A DNA stretch of 64,000 nt, taken from contig NZ_BJNV01000019.1 in NCBI RefSeq assembly GCF_006539865.1, positions 1 through 64,000 of the forward strand. Reading direction: 5' to 3'. The notes beneath the pieces were generated by a model, which saw nothing but the letters and a program-made list of their open reading frames with translations, had not been told where the DNA came from and did not search any database. Shown here piece after piece: positions 19,501 through 23,093 of this stretch (the stretch's first letter is position 1; every line of letters starts with the position of its first letter). Position numbers and translations under genes: made by a program. The DNA is from Zoogloea ramigera (GTDB taxonomy: Bacteria; Pseudomonadota; Gammaproteobacteria; Burkholderiales; Rhodocyclaceae).

Positions 19501-22481
19501 GCACCACCGTGACCATCACCGTCACCGGCGCGCCGCTTGAAGTCTTTGCCCACACCACCACCGCTCAAGAGGCCGGCGGCAGCCTCAACGCCACCGCCGG
19601 CGCGGATGCCACCGCCACGGCCGCCCAGGGCGGCGTGCTCGACAACGCGGTCGGCACCCTTGCCAACGGCACGGCGATCGCCCGCGTCATCGCGGTGAGC
19701 AGCGGCAGCACCGCTGGCAGCATCGGCGCGCCCCTCGCCGGGCGCTTTGGCCAGCTCACGCTGAACGCCGACGGCAGCTATCACTACGCCGTCGACAACG
19801 CCGCCACCGCCACCGAAAACCTGGCTGCCGGCGAAACCGGCGTCGACAGCTTCAGCTTCACCGTCACCCGCAACGGCGGCCGCAGCGTCACCACCACCCT
19901 CGACATCCAGGTGGCCGGCGCCGACGACGCACCGGTTGCCACCGGCGAACTCAGCGGCGCGATCACCGAAGCCGCGGCGCCCGCCGGCACGCTCACCAGC
20001 AGCGGCACCATCACCTTCAGCGACCTCGACCTTGCCGACCGCCACCAGGTGGCCGGCGTCACGGCCCCGGCGGGCACGCTGGGCCGCCTCGTCGCCAGCG
20101 TCACCACCCCGGCCAGCGCCGTGGATGGCAGCGGCGGCAGCATTGCCTGGGCCTACACCGTCGATGCCGCCGACGTGGAATACCTCGCCGCCGGCGAGAC
20201 CCGCGTCGAAACCTTCACCCTCGTCATCGACAACGGCCGCGGCGGCAGCACCAGCACGCAGGTCAGCGTGACGATCAACGGTACCAACGACGCCCCGCTG
20301 ATCGCGCTGAGCGGCCTGTCCGGCTCGGTCACCGAGCTGCTGGCCCCGGCGGGCGACCTCGCCACCGGCGGCCGCGTGGCCTTTGCCGACGTCGACCGCC
20401 TGGACAGCCACCGCGTGCTGCCCGACATCATCGCCCCGGCGGACGCCCTCGGCACCCTCACCGCCAGCGTCAGCACGCCCACCAACCCCGCCGACGGGCA
20501 GGGCGGCGAGATCATCTGGGCCTACCAGGTGGCCGCCTCGGCCATCGAATACCTCGCCGCGGGCGAGACCCGGTTGGAAACCTTCACGCTGTCCCTCGAC
20601 GATGGCCACGGTGGCGTCGCGAGCCGCAGCATCAGCGTGACCCTCACCGGCACCAACGACGCGCCCGTCGTCGCCGACAGCGGCCTGGCTGGCGCCGTCA
20701 CCGAAGCCGCCACCCCGGCGGGCAGCCTCGGTGACACTGGCCGCATCGCCTTCACCGACATCGACGCCGCCGATAGCCACCGCGTGCTGCCCGATATCGT
20801 CGCCTCCGACGGTGCCCTGGGCACGCTCGCCGCCAGCGTGGATGGCGGTGCGATCGTGTGGACTTACACCGTCGACGCCGCCGCCGTCGAGTATCTGGCG
20901 GCCGGCGAAACGCGGGACGAGCAACTCACCCTCACGCTCGACGATGGCCAGGGTGGCACCGTGGCGCGCACCGTCGCCATCCGCATCGGTGGCAGCAACG
21001 ACGCACCGGCGGCCGGCGTCGACACCAGCGCGATCCGCGAGGACGACACCCTGCAGATCACCGCCCGCGGCGTGCTCGCCAACGACACCGACGTCGACGC
21101 CAGCGACGTGCTCCGCGTCGGTGCCGTCGCGGTGGCCGGCGCGCTGCCTGCCGCCGACGCGGTCGGCCAGGCGCTTGCCGGCACCTACGGCACGCTCACC
21201 CTCGCCGCCGACGGCAGCTACACCTACCGGGTCGACAGCGCCGCCGGCCAGGCCCTGGGGGCAGGGCAGACGGCCACCGAGGTGTTCACCTACGTGGTGG
21301 TCGACGGCCACGGTGGCAGCGCCACCAGCACCCTCACGCTGGAGATCGTCGGCAGCGACGACCGGCCGGCGATCAGCGGCGACACCCGCGGTGCCGTCAA
21401 GACCGACCGCAACCTGGTCGCCACCGGCAAGCTCACGGCCACCGACGCCGACGCCGGCCAGTCCGGCTTCGTCGCCGGTGGGCTGGACGGCCGCTACGGC
21501 CGGCTGGTCATCGACACCACCGGCCGCTGGGCCTACACCGCCGACCCCGCCCGGGTGCCGGATGGTCTGTTCGCCATCGAGACGATCGCCGTCAGCACCC
21601 TCGACGGCAGCGCGGTCGATGTGCGGATCACCGTCAATGGCCCGGACGCGATCCTCATCGCGGCCCTGTCGCCGGTGCTCAGCGGGCAGGTCCTGGGCAG
21701 CGCGACCCCGCTCTTCGGCGCCGGCCCGTCCGACTCCGCCGGCAGCCTGGGTGTCAGCACGCAGGCTGCCCGCCCGGCGCCCGTGCCGCTGCAGGCCGCT
21801 ACCCCGCCGGGCGAGGGCGGCGCGCTGCCCAACGCCGGCGGCAGCATGGATGGCGGCATCGCCCAGCCCGCCAGCGGCAGCCTCGCCGCCGTTGCGGGCA
21901 GCCGCAGCAGCAGCGAAGCGCAGCCCGCCGGGGCGCTCGGTGGCACCGCCCGGCCCGATGGGGCGACCCTCGGCGGCCTCGTGCCGCCGGTGGTCCAGCA
22001 GGCGCCGGTGGTCATCCCGCAAACTACCGGGACCAGGGTCTTCTCGCCTCCCAGCCCGCCGATCGGGATGCTCGCCTTCGGGCAGAACATCCGCCTCGCC
22101 AAAAGCCCGCTGTCGGTGCCGGGCGAGCTCGACCGCCAGTCGGGCAACAACGGCCTGCAGCAGGATCGTGAAGCGCCTGCGGTCAGCGATGGCGAGCCCG
22201 CCGCGCCCCAGGCCGCCGAGCCTTCGGCCCGCGTGCTGCCGGTGGAGCGCCTCAGCCCGCTGGCTGAGGTGCCTGAAGCGGCCCTCACATCGGCCCTCAT
22301 CCCGGGCACCGATATGGCCACCGCCGGCCCGGCTGAGCCCACCGAAGACATCGACACCGCCACCGGCAGTGCGCTGGTTGCCGCTGCCGGCGTGCTGGCC
22401 GGCGCCGGTCGCATTCAATGGACGCTGCCTGCGGCCGATAAAGCAGCTAACCGCCGCGCATCCGGCCGGCGGGCCGCCTGA
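1533..22481 (+). CDS. Giant LEPR-XLL / DUF4347 / RTX-like / VCBS surface protein (6,982 aa)
   Basis: Very large repetitive protein, probably an exported adhesin or matrix protein. The start follows a TAGGAAGA ribosome site. There is no Sec signal peptide: residues 1-45 are polar and basic, followed by EPRVLLSAE at 48-56, the LEPR-XLL motif. A DUF4347 domain covers about 124-289, with LSHGG (His188) and YGCNVA (Cys231). Two Ig-like modules lie at about 605-795. Three ~100-residue modules lie at about 1000-1370, with recurring VQ.AL and FTGALA signatures. EF-hand-type loops start at D2710, D2733 and about D3841. RTX-like GGxGxD repeats begin near 3993 and grade into GDNG/GGDD-type repeats to about 5830. 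A Gly-rich linker and about seven VCBS/cadherin-like repeats (about 5900-6705) follow, then an Ala/Pro-rich tail. The last ~38 residues are a hydrophobic stretch and an Arg-rich end. It lies between tolC-like and secretion genes, which points to dedicated export. The exact function is unknown. Confidence 0.93.
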   Translation: MKTTPLRSTLLASNTATRLREMLGIPARGRPRKARPAVREQMVIEAIEPRVLLSAEALIVPPPPPAEAQVVADAAELAKASGQQALLLAAASGSPAIDLSSMAAAPLIDLAGQQAARSVQPNEVVFVDPRVADYRKLVDQTLQGRGQAEPARVEVVVLDLSSDGVDQIANWLGQYQDAPLQAVHILSHGGSGELNLGTTVLDGSRLDVYADRLAHWGAALGADADLLLYGCNVAEGEAGQAFVERLAQLTGADVAASDDRTGSAALGGDWQLETRTGGIEALALTPGLAYDHLLSSVTPSKGGDTANAVASAGAQAAFRAAANLGTQLDVSSELSYALPMADLPFSGLIRTADGRTLGDVLSFRTTAGSTVLDDYLASTASPTMGGLMDRLGDYLNGRGAYSSLESLVDNAAGSPSIAFSASGDSLTVNLSLSRSFLQPFGFGEKLKPLGFDFQSGQGVSLVADIHFGATYDFSVGSVQLNTLDARIHAPSETFNAGVVLGVLDAQASGSLAFDTGTIAFAATSALVEQGSPLAMFYTQVKSPFASDYQSGDNRISRSGSQPSVFANAEFDIGGALGGTALSAIAGGTPHVSLSFGGLTVNETIVNRSTPVLSGTATVLSGQQLLVSVSNGSNTVTYAATPDSNGNWTVDMATASAQSGSLTLVNGQTYTVTAQIKRGSQVSASASVDLVVATGGLQAQSISAHTLTPTLGGAATLLSGQTFRVTLTDQADPAQTATYAVTPSGGAWALNLASAVPVAGALTLVNGHSYSIQAQILEGGQVWSAATASLLVNTALGSTTVTATVNGTASAVARLTGSQSGSVPWSSIQPAPLTLATTHFSGLQAFSSLDATELVGMLRDLGSYLELLRDSGRFDALLPFTNVKLGSALDFSAAMRQVLDEQLTVTLLSGLTGSAAVSPVLAGDTAFDLYIQRPADDRPSVLTITVAAAETAGFKHIDQLAALLGQKIATAANGLLGWDGGLFEISETLKGGLAIDASTHTDEEQTLRIHATAGSYALKLGNGGAATDAIPVLASPIEVQQALEAVLGVGNVVVTGRAKYYQVQFTGALAGTDQAALQVLPGGDVVAGSVIDVTASELSRGSDGRMWGKLNLSQAVPGEFSVLRVAGASGLSIQQVAAGTDSVEAVQRLFIVHGGAGTFTLKGTDTAGVAFSTAALAWNASTADIANALHAALPGVTGLSVADVSPDYAADNLTRVFDIAFGKKNATDYGTYAAMTVETAGWASSVPAHALVVTQQTVAAAVGATPAANEVQRLSISNANGGSFSFGATLDSLFYQSASLAYGSSAAAMQTALVDMLKLWKPALGSADVTVTAVAGKSNTWDIAFTGALAATDMPQLRVNSLALTSPAGGTYGSMARLGFAVAGQEFQIAGVTRFATLNELMARFQQAISASGLSVSPAYDAATRSLVFQVRLALPQSTEAIAISLGEQVGELSSLTVDSSLDFTSSTAFETRIGFDFQNLNTFALRAAGAYGATLTANASDTSAVKWSAGFMGLFPPGTSSFSLVFDGENYDLSLDSAATSSNTTRADLVADIQGVLGGQAVLSGGVLDRLGFHNLGEAVTAGLSSGNQLQLSFGVPVSNAKLVIANPNDALQAVFGFRTSTVYPSARAVTLATNGQLSAAAHFQLKVDQSDAVAVTVAADAGNTSAADLVADLNAALNATSVAGHAYLGSGGLGFSSLGQAVQAILNNGQIELVTQSSKLASLQILVSGRDTATTELGFTPGQFASTNGAYVFLQDASVAASYSAVVHGQAGSTPASLATAGQATLGMLDLSFTGLLADYGGSMAFSLRNGLTGAAHDRISLNALYDSAASQTALLGLGSDLTTSSSVSATAAPFQSNGQLLRDVGLSVTVGTTVLDVVVTQAAASNNSSIDDLAADVDAAIHAALVSQQGADPYVAHSFVSVTDIGTVASPLRVLSFTAPTTTLTLADHPAQIYDAATGRLATDLRLSVAVAGLASPVDVLVRSADTSANTSLADLIGSVSDAIDLALAAARSNTTDVAVQASIDALIAATDLVGQSGGALTLKGGVVTAKAITLKNLAVAGRLLEGDFITAPVYRNAAGTPGSAPLASLQFSGLGLLTPAAITAQGLVPSTTITISVSNTAALFAGAEAEATVTVVPSNGLGVLTPLKDIAWSDIKADLGQLGSLVGDLGKLGAFGELGRALPLLGTSVSDLFDFTARFAAIDSTLTSQGAIGLNGLQAALASAFGVDAAAISLSLDSTSGSEALRVTLPYRVLIDSAVSLELIFNDEALLGLFSPAQQAMLAGLVGSITRLKDSAGAAKLQLHADLTFNLDFGIDLSNTAKKGQVFLFDRSDAGAAGLAGDSGTFARLDALTATGAGLDFESSQGIYRLGIAGGSATVSVAAGSGFALQSDASDGAADGRLYLRSYGQLDTAAASALKASNFGVFFDGSASATLPMTLKVSDQLGQLAMEQIDGFINPLPLGKMEIAYRNLGDSFAKMGGKGGIALLDASEAIDSHAVISSQITQAVLPARPVIASGSGTSTPEGAPVDNDNEGGLSTTNPDPYISSTEGAGASTTPSGVSVGSGSLFGSGAANPSASGFDISLVLPDFEYWQLQLGQVLKAAVGESCDPDKPINGPLIFLLRDPTIIVNTVDKVLESIQKGLDAFSSVLDLPIIGDQLQEATQFVASLRGNVVDAIKTALANAVDVYGGLDNALRMSLFDMLTTDTNGDYVIQAGEINSNVFLNFLRDYNGDQLITPDDIVVEYLAGFSQPELDPALGEYLGTSEGNPVPAVIAGQRTAWVTSGLNVVQRDADGNIIYHDDGTPCYVGEAGQVVLDQSLLRIVDDIADAIDSVQATAGELFDLFSGIAEQPSFFSSLTKIVTFIADKAAGGYDYQQLLTDVFGAGVTAAVLTDVADGFRPSTGALAADAAVLKANLVNGTHYVPKAVLSEFKQAIKDQAAEVAAQVAINQSTAIQFRMNLGQTYTPSLGLSFDIGVPGLNLGLDGGIGLELNWDLYLGFGVDVTDGFYVITNMPGNAGIGQLTTYSSDPALKGVATGIADNARDAYIDNLWLVGKPGQTAAVKELQATVDVFLAPGAGNNPAQLNAELFFLNGTMTDNWDGWIKDNDTGIWGSGTDSMGRLSGTQNANYGRTTSMFDGDSGADGSRTRLQLHFGVDLKDVGLFGIAALSGFTNGRLTFTDLSNAKLADLIKVDWDAKAQINLHMELGVSLGGEGYLPSIVGDFHMTWMANNKNQYVQKIDQFFASGYDKLFKVGAPSIWFSDVYLDAGTFFTRFLNPIAKVIQDVTDPIMPVINALTTPIPGISSLMGRDYSVVDLASDMSALFGGISRVDFIIAMVRLLDVIDGLPTSAARMLIPVAQSLIVSGTRDRKLNLAALPALPGIPNIDVPVDLPYLNLADVAVKDGSLEFSLSAGVGWKTDTSLLEIFKGNLPPLSFDFALNADVKVPAPYIDVTPVNFTVPGVLDRSGNVAQFTLNIKAGWPDLRLSDILSGNFAPRFDVTVVMPDIDLTPDLLPQLKLLLPKMSWSIGSKTWEWAAGGEVDIRWPDAVQPFVSASNVKTIDLTGASFNVVLPTIAAFLHTVQVKWPTVHWVGLGKEFVWEQTSHTNLGWSSLISDAGLLSALVDPSKTVVVEMPDVWLPSISLADLLPTIDWSISLPGLPSLPSINIGLPNIDVPGQQTVGPMDALNSFKDKLKKPGNALTFPILDDPLTAVINMLTGKPADLMLFRPQNLEVKVGFRVSYPIYPPLYVGIGGEIKLSASLALGFDTYGISKFFDSHNIVDIFDGFYVSDNIVNGVDLPEVRLDAKLAAFAELNAFIVRGGVEGGIRMTGTLDIYDENRDNKYRASELIAAVSEDPLDVVSMSLRGSAYIAAYVDIFLLFDWERVWEWTFMDVTLFTWEHDPAAKKPILGTMAGSTLSLNAGSGVGSIDGQESVTNTSADRKRRSTDDGNESYTLTGSGGTVNISATLTNGQTYTKTFVGVSKVKAFGGAGDDTFDASGLDRPVLFIAGSGNDTLIGGSADDVLIGSDTGTATLRGNGGNDLLIARGGTTTLIGGSGDDTYRVLGNWGQASITDTSGANIVDFSRQTAAVTVDDAEFKALRGSNTLQWAAATTLDELRGGAGGDIIDISGNTANLLVSITGTNAGWVKGSASGMTQAAFASSTAQAMKDAGDNAGRGFRFTGFENVVGGQGSDVFRVRDGASLTGSLTGNTDGGRHHNASGDEIANARNTLDFSEYTRAVQVNEEGNSAFGSAGASNIQVRGFHNIFGGQGGDWLVGDGRNNLLVGNDGTDTLEGQAAHDLLVADTFVTYTNLLAGQTRPLDSSLKNVADYLSLQAVGAAEFGVAARNWIWKGQTLENRSLTTAGAQVLKGGSGSDVILGALGGDIINIGGSGEGNDTILADLGRVQIDFLYRSALSATSFGSRGGGNDTIYLGSGSNLLIAGNGRDTVYGADSASAFNVVLTDNGTVQYKTVEAVVAGQTKLTFAVSGAYTHMLDYVEAPVAETGGSGNDDTLRMGSGSAIVFGGAGQDSLAFNAASSTGANTRFIAGDHARIDTDASGSVVSFASTDTAASSGGNDTLSVGSPADLIARHLGSNYLIGGMGSDTLLVSAAYDAATGIATQGAARSTDVILADNGIITRPDGDARLSQVLSTQITAGLGGDDRVLTANGDKTIIGGVGNDTITVGTSSTSTRLIAGDNADISYASPGSFTSFSTLDTLQATGGIDAISVGTAASTGDLGANYIFGGMEVDSVHVAASWSAGTASFGTATSTDVILADNGVITRPSGSSLLSHVYSTQITAGLGGDDRVLTANGDKTIIGGVGNDLVQVGTTSASTRLIAGDNADISYDSLGGFLVFQTSDLIAATGGQDVIRIGDASSVGDLGYNFVFGGMAADQVWISAEYDSVSKTDRMGQAVSDDIVIGDNGRIERAAGSAGTPNQLLQVVTTQNDKGGDDRILTANGGKVLIGGFGADIIHARDGDNLVMGDNAQIDYDSVSRNGVLRSIVSTDIVIGGNDNITLEEGFKLVSGGFGADTIQIDADNLGNVSGSAATSEAIGAAVWAVGSLLRVTSVVGVAGTLPTGGLSGAALTAAQTGNRGRNGRFIAGDNARFEFDDQSGLTAMATIDPIAATGGADGITLGAQGIAASADLGYQVVMGGMAADTITVRDQTASTDLILGDNGELLRKARGYATLSITSSVPESGGADTIVSGRGDKLVIGGFGADTITLRTTDLPDANGNATATNRSIVLGDSGVVTFDASGGGALQRIESTNLSLGGDDSVSIGDGDVTFIGGYGRDNLAVNSNRSAFRVGAGDNARFSYAGIGNTAWQAENLISAQTLDQTSSTGDADTLRFGVSGSLTGVMGQAILLGGIGADRLTVTGQSADALLIGDNGQVSIVQGTPANGPNLAQVSMQWANGQPAPASTSYLEGVATLSPDLGAADIVETTSGTSVLIGGQGGDSLRAGRGNGVVFGDGASLTWSSGVLRQATSFGVAQGGADTIELGAGSGADDGHKLVVGGFGGDSITVSSVQGSGSTPETARERAIAGDNATVILDANGRLTGFATLDTDAATGGNDTVQLSVSAASPAVAGLTDLNVVAGGVGSDTVTIGAANRYVGVASGDNLDYRRSDGGATDPDARYRSLFATVLQPFTGGDDTLRLGSGELLAFGGAGSDRIEASTASGDSAMIFGDAGTAAFDIGASGRLEQLNTLADASGGNDSISAGAGTLYLFGGAGNDTLGASASDNATRVVLGDTGQVNFVAGQPGLIQTSADDAPAASSADTITVPLTDGSGSLGHNFVIGGAGQDSLIGSISDDDRVLPGSGMLDAAANGGKGVVVSITVLGEHGEFGYGTTRGDSIDGIVLVSAADAGGGGSGGGAGGGNTGGGVTEYKLTGAGEVLDGAAQTVAGRIAYPSLTSGLATFPPGILDGSFGSLTLSQDGSWSYTLAGANALAARLAQSSALQALAPAELRQEVFHLTTTDGSSTTVTITVTGAPLEVFAHTTTAQEAGGSLNATAGADATATAAQGGVLDNAVGTLANGTAIARVIAVSSGSTAGSIGAPLAGRFGQLTLNADGSYHYAVDNAATATENLAAGETGVDSFSFTVTRNGGRSVTTTLDIQVAGADDAPVATGELSGAITEAAAPAGTLTSSGTITFSDLDLADRHQVAGVTAPAGTLGRLVASVTTPASAVDGSGGSIAWAYTVDAADVEYLAAGETRVETFTLVIDNGRGGSTSTQVSVTINGTNDAPLIALSGLSGSVTELLAPAGDLATGGRVAFADVDRLDSHRVLPDIIAPADALGTLTASVSTPTNPADGQGGEIIWAYQVAASAIEYLAAGETRLETFTLSLDDGHGGVASRSISVTLTGTNDAPVVADSGLAGAVTEAATPAGSLGDTGRIAFTDIDAADSHRVLPDIVASDGALGTLAASVDGGAIVWTYTVDAAAVEYLAAGETRDEQLTLTLDDGQGGTVARTVAIRIGGSNDAPAAGVDTSAIREDDTLQITARGVLANDTDVDASDVLRVGAVAVAGALPAADAVGQALAGTYGTLTLAADGSYTYRVDSAAGQALGAGQTATEVFTYVVVDGHGGSATSTLTLEIVGSDDRPAISGDTRGAVKTDRNLVATGKLTATDADAGQSGFVAGGLDGRYGRLVIDTTGRWAYTADPARVPDGLFAIETIAVSTLDGSAVDVRITVNGPDAILIAALSPVLSGQVLGSATPLFGAGPSDSAGSLGVSTQAARPAPVPLQAATPPGEGGALPNAGGSMDGGIAQPASGSLAAVAGSRSSSEAQPAGALGGTARPDGATLGGLVPPVVQQAPVVIPQTTGTRVFSPPSPPIGMLAFGQNIRLAKSPLSVPGELDRQSGNNGLQQDREAPAVSDGEPAAPQAAEPSARVLPVERLSPLAEVPEAALTSALIPGTDMATAGPAEPTEDIDTATGSALVAAAGVLAGAGRIQWTLPAADKAANRRASGRRAA
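3346..3900 (+). repeat. Two tandem Ig-like modules inside the giant protein
   Basis: Two consecutive ~90-residue modules begin TPVLSGTATVLSGQ and TPTLGGAATLLSGQ. Both end with LTLVNG followed by a YTVTAQI or YSIQAQI strand. The pattern is that of bacterial Ig-like adhesin modules. DNA similarity is clear around the LTLVNG segment (ctgaccctggtgaa in both). Confidence 0.7.
4537..5645 (+). repeat. Three ~100-residue GALAGTDQ-type modules inside the giant protein
   Basis: Three successive modules share the layout QxLxI...A-G-F-L..., then VQ.AL or MQTAL, then a VxVTG or VTVTA strand, and end FTGALAGTDQ, FGKKNATDYG or FTGALAATDM. This module type is common in long bacterial surface proteins. The copies are diverged at DNA level, so the expansion is old. 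Confidence 0.6.
13509..19030 (+). repeat. RTX-like GGxGxD and GDNG/GGDD repeat region
   Basis: About 1,800 residues are built from GGAGDDTF, GGSGDDTY, GDNGxIxR and GGDDxVxxxxGDKxxIGG units. Asp and Gly positions fit calcium-binding beta-roll repeats. The first ~90 residues (13509-13740) are classic RTX. The rest is a looser variant with units of about 140 residues. The strongest DNA repeat is two near-identical ~90-bp segments at about 15505-15595 and 15937-16025, encoding STQITAGLGGDDRVLTANG and continuing DKTIIGGVGND. Confidence 0.8.
19220..21650 (+). repeat. About seven VCBS / cadherin-like repeats in the giant protein
   Basis: Units of roughly 115-125 residues recur with the family hallmarks GxLTLxxDGSYxYxVD, EYLAAGETRxExFTLxxDDGxGG and GTNDAP. 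Boundaries fall near 19560, 19920, 20290, 20660, 21005 and 21360. The three central copies (19930-20990) are most alike, each with HRVLPDI or HQVAGVTAP and EYLAAGET. Such repeats are typical stalk modules of RTX adhesins. Confidence 0.85.
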
Positions 22482-22506
22482 AAACCTTAAACAAGGAGAG
22501 CACTCG

Positions 22507-22803
22507 ATGAGCGATCAAGCCACGGTCCAGAACATGCAGCAGCCCCAGGAAGCACCGACGCTGGTGTGGGACGACAGCGCCATGCAGACCCAATACGCCA
22601 ATGTCTGCAACGTGATGGGCACCCGCGAGGAGATGGCGCTGCTCTTCGGCACCCACCAGACCTGGCAGCAGGACGCCAAGGAGGTGCGGGTGGCCCTGTC
22701 CAACCGCATCGTCATGAACCCCTACGCCGCCAAGCGCCTCCACGCGCTGCTCGAGATCGCGTTGAAGGAGTACGAAGGCCGCTACGGCGAACTCAAGCTC
22801 TGA
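22507..22803 (+). CDS. DUF3467 family protein (98 aa)
   Basis: Small soluble protein with the DUF3467 pattern. A YANVCNV strand comes early and the typical ending is VALSNRIVMNPYAAKRLHALLEIALKEYEGRYGEL, shown here as RIVMNPYAAKRL then ALKEYEGRYGEL. The ATG is preceded by AAGGAGAG with good spacing. It lies 25 bp after the giant exoprotein gene and ahead of a strong terminator, so it is probably co-transcribed with that gene. It has no signal peptide or membrane segment. The family has no assigned function. Its position suggests a cytoplasmic role in handling or regulating the giant protein, for example as a chaperone; this is inference only. Confidence 0.8.
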   Translation: MSDQATVQNMQQPQEAPTLVWDDSAMQTQYANVCNVMGTREEMALLFGTHQTWQQDAKEVRVALSNRIVMNPYAAKRLHALLEIALKEYEGRYGELKL

Positions 22804-22997
22804 TCTCTTGAGAAACAAGCCAGTGTTTCTCCGTCCACGCCGAGGCCGGCATGGCCTTGGAATGCTCTCAAGAAAACGCAGGGCCGCCCTGAAGTTTCCT
22901 TGCCCCCACGGGGCGCGGGCTGGGCGGGGTCTGGCCCTGAGGGTGCCCTGAAGCCGCGGCGGGCCGCGGCGGATTGTAAGAAGCACGCAACAAAGCG

Positions 22998-23027
22998 CAT
23001 CGCCCCCGAGGGGGCGATGACTTTTTT
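22998..23027 (+). terminator. Rho-independent terminator after the DUF3467 gene
   Basis: A perfect 10-bp stem (catcgccccc at 22998-23007 and gggggcgatg at 23010-23019) with a very tight turn is followed by actttttt. It should end the tolC-like/giant/DUF3467 transcript. The GAF-HlyD gene begins about 70 bp later. Confidence 0.8.
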
Positions 23028-23093
23028 GGCTGCCGCCCTCAAGAGTGGCCGGGTTTGGGTCGATTAACCGCCAGTCTTTATCTGGAAATCCCC

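Noticed and set aside
7068-22418. A 5,116-codon open frame on the - strand opposite the giant gene
   Set aside because: The + strand reading shows coherent LEPR, DUF4347, RTX and VCBS domains. The antisense reading is low-complexity Gly/Ala/Val/Asp/Arg and arises from GC-rich, repetitive codon use that avoids antisense stops. No recognisable domain or ribosome site.
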